DNA from: Chrysopilus asiliformis
Taxonomy: Eukaryota; Arthropoda; Insecta; Diptera; Rhagionidae
DNA length: 64,000 nt
NCBI GenBank assembly: GCA_964034945.1
Contig: OZ035960.1
Span: 19,703,487 to 19,767,486 of the forward strand
Reading direction: 5' to 3'
Positions 46,490-58,925 of this stretch are shown in pieces (the first letter of the stretch is position 1; each line of letters begins with the position of its first letter). Under the pieces are notes generated by a model. It had not been told where the DNA came from, made no database searches, and worked only from the letters and a program-made list of their open reading frames with translations. A program made the translations under genes and the position numbers.

Positions 46490-46562
46490 CGTATCTGTTT
46501 GTCTGTCTGTTTGTATGTCTGTTTGTCTATCTGTTTGTCTGTCTGTTTGTCCGTCTCTCTGT
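46490..46562. repeat. (TGTCTGTT)n microsatellite
   Basis: An impure array of TGTC and TGTT words. It is the likely tetranucleotide module of a decayed Helitron-like element continuing to about 46870. Confidence 0.85.
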
Positions 46563-46655
46563 CAGAGTTAAATCTGCAATATAATTTTGACCACTCATCC
46601 GATTGATTTCGTCCTTGCAAGGATAAGGGAAAGTCTCTCTTCCTCAAATCTTTGA

Positions 46656-46747
46656 GACCCCAAAAACCACCGGAAAAATTGCGGAAAAAGATATTCAGGA
46701 TAACGTGAATATCTTTTTCCGCAATTTTTCCGGTGGTTTTTGGGGTC
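46656..46747. repeat. Perfect 41-bp-arm palindrome
   Basis: Arms 46656-46696 and 46707-46747 are exact reverse complements (paired coordinates sum to 93403) around a 10-bp loop. The sequence belongs to the Helitron A-like interior (GGGGTC and GATAAC words). Confidence 0.95.
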
Positions 46748-46864
46748 TATGAATACGGTTTTGGAGTCAAAAAGTCCGTAAGAATATCTCAAAAAAAATC
46801 TAATGGTTTTTGGGGTCTATGAATACGGTTTTGGAGTCAAAAAGTCCGTAAGAATATCTCAAAA
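46734..46864. repeat. Tandem duplication, 70-bp period
   Basis: The block from GGTTTTTGGGGTCTATGAAT to GTAAGAATATCTCAAAA occurs twice, 70 bp apart, without differences in the shared 60 bp. It directly extends the right arm of the palindrome. Confidence 0.95.
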
Positions 46865-47312
46865 GCAAGGATTTTCAAAAGCTTAAAAGTATAAACAACC
46901 GTGGTGAAAGACAGGCGTCATTTTGGATTTTTAGTTATACTAATCAAATACAAAATGACTAAAAAGAAAAATTAAAATTTAAATTGAAAAACAGTTTTTT
47001 GAAAAAAGATTTTATTTAATAAAATGCACTAAAAAGAAAAAAATAATTTTTTGAGCGCGGTGTATTAGAAATAAAATCGAGTTAAAAGCATAAAAAATAA
47101 AATAAATAGTTATCTCACTTTTATTTCTGATACACAACGCCCAAAAAAAATTTTTTTTTTCTTTTTTTTAAATTTTTTATACTTTTTGTTGGTGATTTGT
47201 TCAGTTGAATTCCTCTAGAATCGGTATGTAAAACTTCAGGCCAAATTGTCGAAAAACAAAAAAGTTTTTCTAACAAACACTGTTTTGTATCAATTTGACC
47301 CCAAACACAGAA
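46865..47312. other. AT-rich DNA, nothing recognised
   Basis: Homopolymer-rich A/T sequence without a coding frame. Confidence 0.4.
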
Positions 47313-47315
47313 TAA

Positions 47316-47721
47316 GGCCCGTCCTACACTTGAGCTCAGCCAGCTCAGCTATGTGCCTATTTAGATAGACTGTGTTTACATTAGGACTCACTTTGAGGCG
47401 ACGTCTTTCCTCATTTTTCTGCCGTGTGCACACGGTTCGCTTTATCTGGATTCATAAACCGGCTTCATCAACAAAACTAAACGACAGGTTTCAACGACCA
47501 ATGACCAGAAATGAATCTAAACTTCGTTCGCTCTTTTTGGGTTCCCTCCCCACTGCGTCCCTCACCCTCACGAATGACGTGCCGCCTCAAAGTGAGTCCT
47601 AATGTCATATCCACATGGTTTGTTTCGTCACGTACAAAAGTGAGGATAATATGAAGCGCTAAACGTCAACGTTTAAACAGGCATATAGTTGAGCTGGCTT
47701 AGCTCAAGTGTAGGGCGGGCC
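47316..47721. mobile_element. PIF/Harbinger-type MITE, TAA duplication
   Basis: The ends GGCCCGTCCTACACTTGAGC and complement, continuing through GCTCAGCTAT/ATAGTTGAGC, are flanked by TAA on both sides (47313-47315, 47722-47724). A second inverted pair lies inside at 47378-47605. Confidence 0.85.
47378..47605. mobile_element. Nested inverted-repeat element inside 47316-47721
   Basis: ACATTAGGACTCACTTTGAG and its complement bound 228 bp. The 76-codon frame across it is a by-product, starting and ending in the inverted repeats. The insertion boundary is not certain. Confidence 0.65.
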
Positions 47722-47775
47722 TAAGCGTTAAAATTTATTCTATACTTATGGTACACTCGGAAAAAGTACGATTAA

Positions 47776-48345
47776 CCCTAATCCGCATTCGCGGTGTCTT
47801 TGAGACACCGATGCAGTTTTGAGAGTGATTGTTACGAATGTTAAAAAAGTTGTTGCATTCATGCTCCTTGACTTTGTTTTTTTAAGCCAATACTATTTAA
47901 AAACGAAAAAAAAAATTAATTTTTTTTACTACAACAATAATATTTCGCTCTTATGAAATTTACCCCTAATCCACTCAGGCGGTGACTTACAGTCACCGTA
48001 ACGGTTTTACCAGCAAAGAAAGGTTATTTTGGTATCACTTTGCTTCTATTTCGCAAAATATCGGACTGTAGTAGGCGATAATAACTGTAGCACTTCCCAA
48101 AAGAGAAAACGTTGCTTCCTGTGTCCCCATGTCTAAGGTCGCGCTTTGAAGCAGATAAGTGCAAATCCAAGAAAAATGTTTGTAACGAAAATTCTTAAAA
48201 ATCAATTTTATGCTACAATTATAAAAAGTACGAATAATGTATATACAAAAAAATAAATAGTATTAACTGAATTAAAAAATGCAAACTCAAAAAAAAAACA
48301 CCGCCTGCGTGGATTAAGGACAAAATTAGCCTGAGCTGATTAGGG
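47776..48345. mobile_element. piggyBac-type MITE, TTAA duplication
   Basis: The ends CCCTAATCCGC and complement-like GCTGATTAGGG are flanked by TTAA (47772-47775, 48346-48349). CCCT ends at TTAA are classic for piggyBac. A related CCCCTAATCCACTCAGGCGG block lies internally at about 47964-47983. It is 570 bp with no transposase. Confidence 0.88.
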
Positions 48346-48349
48346 TTAA

Positions 48350-49061
48350 AGATGCTGGACAGAGGTAACAGCAGAAACAGTTTTTTTCCAATGGCGAAAA
48401 AGCGTTTTTTTGAAATTGTACGACGAAACTGTAAGTTTTTATTCAAATGTTTCGTATCTAACACAAAAAAATTTTTTCACAAGAATTTAAAAAAAACTTT
48501 AATCAAAAATATATAGAGAGCAGTTTGTACTTAATTTTGATCACCTGATGCGCCTAAGAGTGTGGTACAAACCAATTCAATTTTACACATAATATCTCCA
48601 TGTGAAAAAAGAGTTTGTTTCTCATGCATGTACCAAAACGTGCAGCATTTTTTTAGCTGTCAAAACTTGATATCCAAATCTCTGATACACGCGTCGCAGT
48701 AATTTGGCTCCATTAATAATTTAAAAATATTACCTGGAAAAACATTGAACCTTCTCCTTTTACAAATTAATATTGCAAACGATTTTTTAGTAAGGAGCTT
48801 CATTTATGGCAGCAAATTTTCCATCTGCTATCATTATAATGTACATGCATCTTATACTGACAAATCAAAAGGAAAATTCTAATTACAAATCATTAAAAAT
48901 TTCCGCGAAGCACATATACCAACAAAATTCACATTTCGTAAAAATTTAAACGTTTGTTAGATTTTCTTGTGGAGTTGTTTAAGCAATACTGATGCGTTAT
49001 CAAAATAAGAAAAAAAAATGTGACACGAATCTTGTAAAAGTCAATATTTCTTTGTTTCTTG
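48350..49061. other. AT-rich DNA, nothing recognised
   Basis: No feature could be supported. Confidence 0.4.
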
Positions 49062-49350
49062 TTTCACTGTTTCAATGTTGCAATGTTTCAACATTTCAAT
49101 GTTATCATGTTGCCAAGCTTCCAAGTTTCCATATTTCTATGCCTCAATGTCTCAATATTTCTTGTTTGTTTCATTGCATCAATATTTTAATGTTTCAATG
49201 TTCCCATGTTCCAATGTTCCAATGTTTCAATGTGTCGATGTTTCAATGTCTCAAACTTTTAAATTCTTCAACATTTTAATGTTTCGGTGTATCATTGCCT
49301 CAATGTTTCAATATTTTAATGTTTCAATGCTTCTTGTTTATTTTTTCTTG
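49062..49350. repeat. Degenerate octamer minisatellite TTTCAATG
   Basis: About 290 bp are built almost wholly of 8-bp words close to TTTCAATG (variants TTCCAATG, CTCAATGT, ATTTCAAT) with a few spacers. Because 8 is not a multiple of three, all plus frames translate into Phe/Gln/Cys/Met-rich repeats. These are not genes. Confidence 0.9.
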
Positions 49351-51394
49351 TTTCAATTGAAGCATTAATACATTGAAACCTTTAGACATGGTATTCTCTA
49401 TCATTTATTTAAGTCCTTCAGCACCTGTGCACATATACACTTGTTTACTTTTTAAATATCTAATTAAAATATCAAAACTATTCAAATACTCCAATTCATG
49501 ATTTCAAAATTAAATTCAACCTTTATATCATGCGTTTCCCGTGAAACAAGAAAATTCCTTTATTAAAATTTATACTTTATTTTTAATAAAATAATTCATT
49601 ATCGCAGTGCAGTGTGTCAAACTGAATTTCACTTAAACATTCTGGGTGAGTGTCCATTTTCTTAACCTGTCGAGACAAACTGTTTTTCCACCAGAGACAA
49701 CAATTAATTGCACGAACAGTTCGTATTCGCAAAAAGGAAGTTTTCATAGGCAAACAAGTGAAAGAGACGAGAAAAAAAATTATTCTTATATCATTTCTTT
49801 CCAGGTCTCAGAATTCTCATAAATTAAATTTCCTGGTAACGAAAAAGGCGACAAGGAAAGTCAAGTCAAGAAAAGACGAAGCCCTGGGATATTCATAGCA
49901 AATCGCCATAGCACTGGGAGAAACTTGCAGGACTTTCTCAGTGTGGCGCGTATTTATATATAGATCCAAGTTTTTTACATAGCTATGAACATGTAGGAGG
50001 TGGCTAAGCCTCCTTAGATCCCCCACTTTTAGAGAAAGTGGACTTAAAGTCGTAGATCAGTATTTCTGTATGCTGTTGAGAAGCAGGACTTTTTCTCGCA
50101 GTCAAGGAGAGTAGGACAACTTAGTGTAATTCACTCAAGTGATTTATTATTTCATTTGTCTAGCCTCCCTAGCGTTATGCTGAGTCCCAATGTTTTTTTT
50201 CGAATCCTGGGAGAACACGACTATCATTGTTTGTGTCTGTTTCTGGATAACCACTGTGAAGGGGTATAAGTTTGAGGGTGTTAGGTAAATATTTTTAGTG
50301 TGGGGGCGACATACGGTAACTGCACAAATATTGGCTTAATTCGCAGATAACTTCAAAATTACCAAACGAAAATAATTTTTCTATAGTATATACATTAAAA
50401 TCCAAATGCCGGAAATCATTTTTCAAAAATTTTCAGTTTTTTTCAAACTTTTTTTTGAAAAAAATCAAAATTTAGAAATGGAAGGAAATGATCAAACTTT
50501 TCTAAAATTGGAATTTGATGTGAGTCGCTCAGACCAAAAAAAAAGTCTAAGTGCGAACGTACACGCTTCTTCTCGTCGGGGCGACTTTTAGTCCTCAAAA
50601 ACTTGTGTACAACAAGCTCATGTGTGTGTGGTTCTCATATATGTGTTGTATTTCCAGCTCATTCCCTTACTAGCTAGCACCGAGGCAACATCAATTGCCA
50701 AAATAGAAACTGCCAACAATAGAAGAATAAGGACTGGTAATTTTCTTATGGCATTTACTCTTTCCTACCTACCTGAAAAATAAAACTACCTGCAATTGGT
50801 ATTTCACTATTTGCATTTAATTTTTGTTTATTTTGGGTATGTTACGCACCGACTGACTCAATGAAATTACGCACACATGCATGCTGACGTGCTACACGAG
50901 CGATTTCGTTTGTGTGCGTAAAAGAAGACGTGAAGAACACTTTCGAGTGGCGACTTTTCTCCTCTTGCCGCACTCGTTTCTTTCCCACAATTTGGTGAGG
51001 CTGAGGCATGCTGATGACCGAAAGTTGCTTCGTGTACGTCGCCAGTAACTCACAACTGAAAATTATATACCACCTTTGCATTGAATTATTTTTTACTTGA
51101 GAAAAGGGTCTAATCCACAAAATTTTTTTCTCTTCTTTAAATTACTGGTCCGAAAAACTATTCCATTTATTTTGTTTGCTTTTCTATAAAAATAAATAAT
51201 TTTTTTTAAAACATTCTAATGAACTCTCCATAAAATATGTCACACTTTTAGGGGAGTCTACGTTAATGTGACGGCGATACTAAACTCCATACAAAAAATA
51301 GCGAAAAAGTGTTACGCAAGGGAAATGCCGAAAATTAGTATGACACATTTTACGCTACGCATGTTTGCGCTTGTAAGAAAAAATACATTCGCGA
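49351..51394. other. Intergenic DNA, nothing recognised
   Basis: Frames of 60-92 codons at 49650-51120 show no family resemblance. No element ends were recognised. Confidence 0.4.
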
Positions 51395-51860
51395 ATGAAA
51401 AAAAAAATCTTTTTGTTTTATCCTTTCAGAAAGTCACATGAAAATTTATATACTGATGTTTCTGCGGTCGCTGATAATGAATCCGTTATCATATTCTCGG
51501 AATTCAAGATGGCAAATCCAAGATGGCGGACGAAAAAAATAAAATATCGCGATAATTTTGGTGATAATTGGAATTGTTGGGTTTTTGGGGTCGCTGTTTG
51601 CGAATCTGAGATCCAAATTCTGAAATTAATTTTAACAGAGATCCCAAAAATCCCAAAAATCCCAAAATACCCGAAATTATCGCGAATTTTTCAGTTCGCT
51701 ATCTTGAACTCGCCATTTTCAATTTCGGAAATCTGATAACGGATTTGTAATCAGTGACCCCAAAAATTCTCTTATGTCGGTTTTTCCGAGAGAAATGGAA
51801 AAAAAGGATATTTTCGTTATTCTTACTAGACTTCCGTTTCGAATTTTGAAATTCTAATTA
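51395..51860 (+). mobile_element. Decayed Helitron A-like interior
   Basis: AAGATGGCAAATCCAAGATGGCGGAC, a GGTCGCTGTTTGCGAATCTGAG-like block and a final AGGATATTTTCGTTATTCTT / CTTCCGTTTCGAATTTTGAA resemble blocks at 700-900 and 44220-44420. A short AAAATCCC tandem sits at about 51645-51670. There are no termini. Confidence 0.45.
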
Positions 51861-54575
51861 GATTCCTGAGCAATGACAACGAAAACCCTTAAGTGATATT
51901 TCCCAGCCTCCTAGCGAGCAGGCTTTATAACAAAAGTTTTAAAACACCTCGTTTACCCTCTCAGGAATGAACAAACACTTGTTTATTCCTTTGAAATATT
52001 CTCGAATGTTCTCATTTTTATTTTCAGTGTATTCTTTTTCGGTTTCATAATTTATTTCCTTGTTTTCATCAACATAGCAAAGAGCAATAAAAGTGAAACT
52101 TTAGACCAAGACTTGTTCATACCATAAATGGTAGTTGGTTCGAATCCCACCTAAAGCCATAGTTTGTGGTAATCAACTCTTTAAAAGGATTTAAGATGGA
52201 ATTCAATGATGCATGCTGTGAAACAACTCTAAATTATAGTCAAAGGATTTGATCCTTTGTAATGGGGATCATAAAACAGTAAGTCATCGTTTCAATCTAT
52301 TAGTTTTCATTACTGTTTACTTAAAGCTGTTAAGCGTAGAGATACACTGCTTAGTATTGTATCTGTCTACGTATTGCCACTAAAAGGATGTATTCCAATC
52401 CAACTATAGTTTACAGAATTACTATTTAGAAGTACAAGTTCACCACTTAATATGATTTAATAGCATCTGTCTAAGACGAAGTAATTAATATTTTACACTA
52501 TATTCCTACAGGGCATACGATGAAGAAAGAAAGCCATCTACATAGTTGTCAATAAAGCTCCTTCCAAATTTAGTCTGATAAGGTAAATACCTTCAGCATC
52601 TCACCGAATATTCCTTATTCTTTTTCGCAACACGCAATTACTTGTATAGAAATGAATTTCTACGTTTTCACAATCTAGGAAAATAAACGCTTCGAAGGAG
52701 TTGTAATAGTGGTAGTTTAGGGCTTAAAAATGAAAAAAAAAATTTAAGGTTAATTTTTTGTATTGGCGGAATCGGGCCAAATTTGAATTTTTGAATTTTC
52801 GAAATTGCAAAATTCTTGTTGTCTTCTATTATCGACCAGATTTAGAGTCTACGCTTTTTAACGCTAATCTGGTACCCAAAAAAAGGTTCTATGCGTCATG
52901 TATCTTACGAAACATATCTAATATAATCAGGGAATGGAAAAATCAGTAAAAACCAGAACCGAATTCTTGAAACTTTAAAAACCAGAACCAAATTTTCAAA
53001 TTTTAGGAACCAAAACTCAATTCACCTTTGCACCAAAACCGAACCAGACTTTGAAAATTTTCGGTTTGCATATTTATTCTTTAACATTTAAAAAATTTAA
53101 TATTGCGGCACGGAGTTTTTTTTGGCATTCCTAAGTTTAAAAAGTTGAAAATTCGCTTTAATACCTTATTGACCACTGTTTAGTTTAACACCGAAAAATT
53201 GTTAAAAAGTTAATGTCCGAAGAGAACTGTTGCTAACATCTTGGACTGAACTAAAGTTAATTTCGATAATGGGCCCATTCTGTTTTGTGATTGTACGTTG
53301 GGGGTTTTTTTTAATGTTCATACAATCGAAAATAGTATATTCCCATCTTACTAATAACCATTTCGTTTGCTTAGATTAATCTTATGAACAAGGTTTAAAT
53401 AATGTATTGTTTAAAATGTCCCCCAGTTTTGCAATCCAATTTTAGTCACCTTATTCGTCTATTTTTCTTTCAGTTTTTTAGACTTTTTAAGGTTAAAATT
53501 GGATTTTTTTTACTTCAATCCAACAAAAGGTCTAACGTATAAAAAATTCTAATGATGATTCGATGGTTCTTTTTTCAGGTACATTTTCTATCCATGTATG
53601 TATATGTATATATGGAATTTTCCGCGTTGTAACACAAAAATGATAGCGAATAAGTCTTCATCCCTTGGCCCATCTATATCATAATGAGGAATTTTTCAGC
53701 GATAGCGGAATTAGTGGATGGAATCTCTCCTTAGATGATGAACATCCGCCATGTAGAAAGGAAGGAACTGGCAATTAGATTGATGGTTCTGTTAATCTAA
53801 ACTTGTTTCCTTTAAGACTTATCATTGTGTTGAGTAATTTTTTCCATCTTTACGTTGCTGCTTTTACTTCTTTCGCATGGTATCCCTTCGACCTAGAAGC
53901 ATCTCATCATCGTTTCCACTCCCCCCGAAATGATGTTGGTAAGACATGGGAATAGGAGAATCTCGGAATTTTTGGCTAGGATAACGTTGAGTAACGGTCC
54001 TGATAAATCTTACAAATGCCAAATTGAGTAATCGGCGTTTTATCTAAGGAGGCAGCTTATTAATTACGCGTGCACAGTCTTAGCATAGTCGAATGGAATT
54101 CACATCTAAATCCATAGTTAAATCCGAAAGAAAATTAACAATAAATGTACAAGCGAGATAACCCTCAGTCTCTCCACCACTCCGTGAAACTCAAAACTGT
54201 TTACCCATTTTTCCACCATTTTCTCATTTTCACATTTTTCTCATTAAAACCGATTTTTTTTTTTTGATGGACGCCGCACCGTCCCCATAAGCCAAAAGAG
54301 AAACTCCAGTAGACCAAAGAAAGAGGTAAGCACTTCAAGGATAAGAAAATATATTTTTTTATAAAAATATTAATCTTTTTGCCCTATTTTATGCGTTCAT
54401 TCAGCGTATTTTCAGTTTTTCTTATTTTTTGCCCAGTTTTTCTCTTTTTCACTCCTATTTGAATCGATGGCTCCGTATAAAAATCTTGAGCGATAGTAAA
54501 ATTGTATCGTGGTTGTAATCGACTCGGGGCCAATTATAATATATAAGAATACACTGTTCAACAAGCGACAGTAAG
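51861..54575. other. Intergenic DNA, nothing recognised
   Basis: No gene was found. A GGTTCGAATCCC word at 52138-52149 resembles a tRNA T-loop but has no tRNA around it. Confidence 0.4.
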
Positions 54576-54578
54576 TAA

Positions 54579-54741
54579 CCCGGCCTTTACACGCGTCTGT
54601 AGAGCTGACACAGTTGCTGACACAGTCTCTTATAAATGCACTGATTGCCAGTTCGCTAAATGTCTTTTAATTCGTTGTCAGTAATTTGACATTTGAAGTC
54701 TGTGCTACTGACAGACTTTACAGTCGCGTGTAAAGGCCGGG
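54579..54741. mobile_element. 163-bp PIF/Harbinger-type MITE, TAA duplication
   Basis: The ends CCCGGCCTTTACACGCG and complement are flanked by TAA (54576-54578, 54742-54744). CTGTAGAGCTGACACAG-like inner inverted blocks extend the pairing. It is non-coding. Confidence 0.88.
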
Positions 54742-54770
54742 TAATACTGAATAAAAAATACCAGTTGTGT

Positions 54771-55310
54771 GTGATCAACACAAAACTTTCCTCTGCAATA
54801 TTTAGTTTCGGAAAAAATATGCAAGAAATAATATTTTTTTCAAAAACCTCGAGAACCGCGAAGGATACGTAAAGATTGTTAAAGGAACGTAAAAATCGTT
54901 AAAGGAAAAATTCAGGCAATTTTATTTTCTTTCAACTTGGTAATAAACATTTTTTCTTAAAAGTGCATAGTTCTCGAGAAATTTTCAAAAAAAACGTGTT
55001 TTTTTCAAAACTAAAAGGAAAATTGTATGGGAGATACCCGTTATAACTACCGTTATTTTTCCAAAAGTTGATAGAAAACTACGATTTTTGTAAAAGTCAT
55101 TCACAAAAAATTTCAAGTCGCTAGGTCAACGCGTTCTCGAGTTATTTAAGATACGTGAAACGGACAGAACAACAGACCGATGGATAGATGCACGGACATC
55201 CTCGTAATTTTGCCTGAAACGGATTTCGCACTGATCAGAAAGTTTCTATCTGTCTCCGTTCTCGGTCTCCGTCATGAATACAATACTTTACCCCTATAGC
55301 AGAGGAAAGT
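54771..55310 (+). mobile_element. Repeat family X, complete copy
   Basis: It runs from GTGATCAACACAAAACTTTC to CAGAGGAAAGT. A 12-bp inverted pair ACTTTCCTCTGC (54785) and GCAGAGGAAAGT (55310) bounds most of it. The CGGACAGAACAACAGACCG microsatellite-like stretch follows TTTCAAGTCGCTAGGTCAAC. It serves as the intact reference for the split copy at 39859-41488. Confidence 0.75.
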
Positions 55311-55681
55311 AAAAAGGAGTATTTTTTTATTAAACGATGAACCAAGTGGAATAATGTAGTATGCATTCTGTTCTTTTTCAGATCAAAAATATTATAATTC
55401 TTCATTCCTACACACAGAAAAATTTGGAAGTATGAACTCGATTTTATCCGATTTTAAATCCAAATGGAGGTATTTTTACTTTTTTGACTTCACTAAGCTG
55501 AATAAAACTTTTAGTGTATTCAAAAGAGTATAACTGAAATAAAAATACTAAAAAACTGGATAAAATAGATAAATCTGTTTTTCTAATCTGTTTGGAGTTA
55601 TTCATATTTGCAAGTGGTCTTCATGTTTAGAAGAAGTCATCTGAATTAAATATGTAAAATATTCAAATACAAATTTATAAA

Positions 55682-56167
55682 TCATACTAATAATAAAAAG
55701 GAGTTGGTGTCTGTCTGTCTGTCTGTTCCTCTTTCACGCGAAAACGACTGAACCGATTGACTTGCAACTTGGCATGAGTGTCTGTGGTAGCTCTGGGTCC
55801 AATATAGGCATACGGAAAAGTAGCGCGAGGGGTGGGGGGGAGTAAGGGGAGGGGGTAAAATGATTTCGAAACTTAGTTTTTGCGATATGTTACCCTTTCG
55901 CGGGTAAACTACTGAACCGATTGGCCTGAAATTTAGCATAGATGTTCGTTGGGGGTCCAGCCCCATCATAGACCCATTAAAAAGTAGCCCGAGAGGTGGG
56001 AGAGTAAGGGGAGGGGGTAAAGTGATCTCGAAACTTAGCTCTTCCTCTATGTTACCTTTCGCGGGGAAACTACCGAGCCGATTGGCCTGAAGTTTAGCTC
56101 CAACATAGACCATCAAGAAAAAAAAATTGAAAAAACTTAACCCGGCAACGACGGGTATGCAAGCTAG
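55682..56167 (+). mobile_element. Non-autonomous Helitron B
   Basis: It begins TC after A (55681) and ends CTAG (56164-56167) before T. The 3' hairpin ACCCG-gcaacga-CGGGT (56140-56156) lies 7 bp before CTAG, the canonical Helitron terminus. A GTCTGTCTGTCTGTC run follows the start. Two diverged internal repeats of about 130 bp each carry CCGATTGRCYTG and GGGGAGGGGGTAAARTGAT words. It is non-coding and differs from Helitron A. Confidence 0.88.
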
Positions 56168-57690
56168 TAAATAAAATAAAATAAATAAGAAATAGTTTTT
56201 TTCATAAAACTACCACCAATATCTCACAAATGATATAAGAAAATCAAACTTTTGTCGGTTCACATAAATACAAACAAATAAATGTATTTGAAATTCCAAA
56301 TGAAGGGGATAATTTTTATGACAACAATGGCACCGAATTTAAATACCAAAAGGGAATTGAAGAAAAGCACCTAATGAATTAATAGTCAGAAAATGGAGTT
56401 AACCAAACCCATAAACCCTATTGAGCCACTTTTAGATTTAACTTCGCACGAGTTTTTTCTCTGTGTAACTACTATAAATAATTTTATTCCACATCATAAA
56501 CAGAAATTAGATTTTACTTTAAAGTTTTTCATTTCAATTTTTTTTTTCAACTTCTAATATAAAACCTTTTGAGTGACTGGTATTTAAAAGTACAAAAGGA
56601 TTTATCTGATTTAATTTTTCCATTTGTGATAAAATAAAAAATAAATGTTAAACTATTTGATGAAATATACGTTTTAGCAGATTCACTTGTAATTTTCATA
56701 CAATAACCAATGTTGAAGTGTACTGCATTTAGTCGGAATTTTTATCTGTTCATTTCATATCCTTCGATAAAAACGAGAGCCTTTACCCTTCATTTAAAAA
56801 ACTCTTGAGTAATTCCTTAATTAAAAACGTTCTTCGCTATTTTTCTCTTTTATCAAGGTTTTTTTTCGAAAGATCTTTTGAATAATAAGCTTTAAAAAAT
56901 TATCTTCATAGAAACATTTTTTTGCTTTAATTAAGGGGTTATACTTTTGACTAATTTAATTACACTCGATGAACACGGTTTTGCCAAAAATAGAAGGTTT
57001 TACTAGTTAAAAATGTAATTCAAAATGCCTGATGTGAACAGTACACAACTTTCTTAAACAAAATCTATGTTCTTTAGCAATTTACACAATAACTCGACAA
57101 ATCAAATATTAGTTTATATATTGTGTATTTAACGGTTCTAGAGATATTCGAAAAAAAGTCGGTTTTTTTTATCGCATATTTTTTTCGAAACTAAATATTG
57201 TGTTGTTCACAACTGATAATTTAGTTTGTGTTGTGCTAAGGTGTTTTTCTTTTCGTCGAAAAAAGGCAGAATTTCCACAAGTGCGGCCTAAGAAGTCCTT
57301 TAATCCCGGCGTTCTCTACTTCCTCTCTTCGCCAAAGAATTATGCAAGTATTTTGCAATCGATGCTTTAAAAACAAAATTGATGCGTCATATAGGTATGG
57401 TTCTAAGGACGAACATTTTAAATATTTGACTTAACACAACTTTTCCGCACATTAACTTCCAATTCGAGAAATAAAGAAATCCATTTTAGAAGCTTAGAAT
57501 TATAATTTTCATAAAAATTCGTCTCGAACTTTTCATTTAGTAGAATGTCTTATGTTAACAAAATTTGTTAGAAAAATTGGCAAGAAACTTTTAATATCAA
57601 CATTAATACATAACAAAAACTACAATTTATCGCCAGGCGGCAATCGTCAATTCAAGACCTCGGTGCAAAAACCGGTCATCAGTAGAGACA
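56168..57690. other. AT-rich DNA, nothing recognised
   Basis: Unique apart from a GTGTTGTTCACAAC block at about 57200 that recalls the start of family X. No coding frame. Confidence 0.4.
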
Positions 57691-58374
57691 AACATAACAA
57701 AAGCTATAATTGCCAATCTGGCAATTATTGAAAACCCGTATGGTGATATTCGTATCAAAATTCGAAAAGTTGTACCAAAATTCCACTTTGAAGTCTAACT
57801 TTCCAATAAGATTTTTTTTAAATTTATTCCAATCGGATTTTGATGTATGGGAGTTTTATGTAGAATCATATCCTAAATAACTTTTGTTCTTGCACTTTTG
57901 TGATAAGATGCACCGTTTTTGAGATATTCGTAAAAATCATTTTCGTTCGTATGGGGGGTACCCCCCTAATGGTCGATTTTTGCTCATGAATGAACTTGGC
58001 ATCGCATTTTACCAAAAACGGATCTGCGCAAAATTTCAAGTCTCTAGCTCAATCCGTGCGCCCGCAATCCGCGCCACAGACGGATAGACGGACGGACAGA
58101 CGGACGGACGGACGGACGGACAGACGGACGGACGGACGGACAGACGGACGGACAGACAGACGGACAGACGGACAGACGGACGGACAGACGGACGGACAGA
58201 CGGACGGACAGACGGACGGACAGACGGACGGACGGACATGCAAAATTCAATTTTTTTTTATCATTCTAAACACACTGGTGTAATTCATTTTTGTGTGTGA
58301 TAACGGGATCTTAGCGTTACAAACGGTAAGGCAAATCTAATATACCCTTTGGTTTCACCATACGGGTATAAAAA
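57691..58374 (+). mobile_element. Repeat family Y, copy B
   Basis: It runs from AACATAACAAAAGCTATAA to CACCATACGGGTATAAAA. CCCGTATGGTGA near the start is inverted at the end. It contains TTTCAAGTCTCTAGCTCAAT and a long GGACAGAC array (58074-58237). It is the longest of the three copies, partly because of array expansion. Confidence 0.8.
58074..58237. repeat. (GGACGGACAGAC)n microsatellite
   Basis: About 164 bp of GGAC and AGAC tetranucleotides in family Y copy B. It creates long Arg/Thr/Asp and Pro/Ser/Val-Arg frames on both strands that are not genes. Confidence 0.97.
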
Positions 58375-58715
58375 CATTTTGGCGTGGCTATGTGAAAAAC
58401 TATGTAATAAAAGGCTGTCAGTCGTCTCCTTTTCTTAAATATCTTTGTACACAAGTCTCCAACAAGTCCGGGGTTTCAAGCCAAATGTGCGGATGGAATT
58501 TTTCTTGCATTTGGTATCAATTTCGTCAAAAAGTGGAGATGACCGGTTTTTGCACCGAGGTCTTCAGTTACTCTATGTTATATGAGGACAGACAAAAATT
58601 TTATGAAAAAAATCCATTTGCATGGGAAAGGGGAGAAAAATTGGTCAGATTGGATTTTTATGTATGTAAATTCATATTTTAAACACATTTCACCATTATC
58701 AATTCTCCAATACAA

Positions 58716-58920
58716 CTCACCGTTTTCAAGAAAATTGAAAAAAAACTGTTTCATTTGTATGGTGGAGGGAGGATTTTGTCCGTTCAAGAACTTAGCCTTG
58801 CCATTTACGAGAAACGGAACTGTCTAAAATTTTAAATCTCTAGCTCAATCTTTTTGAAAGTTATAGTGTTAACGGACGGACGGACAGAAGGACAGACATG
58901 CGGAAATCAAAATATTTTGT
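58716..58920 (+). mobile_element. Repeat family Z, copy 3
   Basis: It has the same order of blocks as 10848-11066: AAAACTGTTTCATTTGTATG, TTTACGAGAAACGGAACTGT, AAATCTCTAGCTCAATCTTT, GAAAGTTATAGTGTTAACGG, then a (GGACGGACAGAAGGACAGAC) run and a CGGAAATCAAAAT tail. Confidence 0.7.
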
Positions 58921-58925
58921 CATCA

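Noticed and set aside
47372..47602. 76-codon frame in the Harbinger-type MITE
   Set aside because: It starts and ends within the nested inverted repeats, so it is a by-product of the palindrome.
48992..49368. Two Phe-Gln-Cys-rich frames of 95 and 97 codons
   Set aside because: They are frame readings of the TTTCAATG octamer array.
52138..52160. GGTTCGAATCCCACC resembling a tRNA T-loop
   Set aside because: No matching A box, anticodon stem or acceptor pairing was found in the preceding 80 bases.
57990..58283. Several overlapping frames of 64-97 codons rich in Pro-Ser-Val-Arg or Asp-Arg-Arg-Thr
   Set aside because: They are translations of the GGAC/AGAC microsatellite in family Y, open on both strands only because of the repeat.
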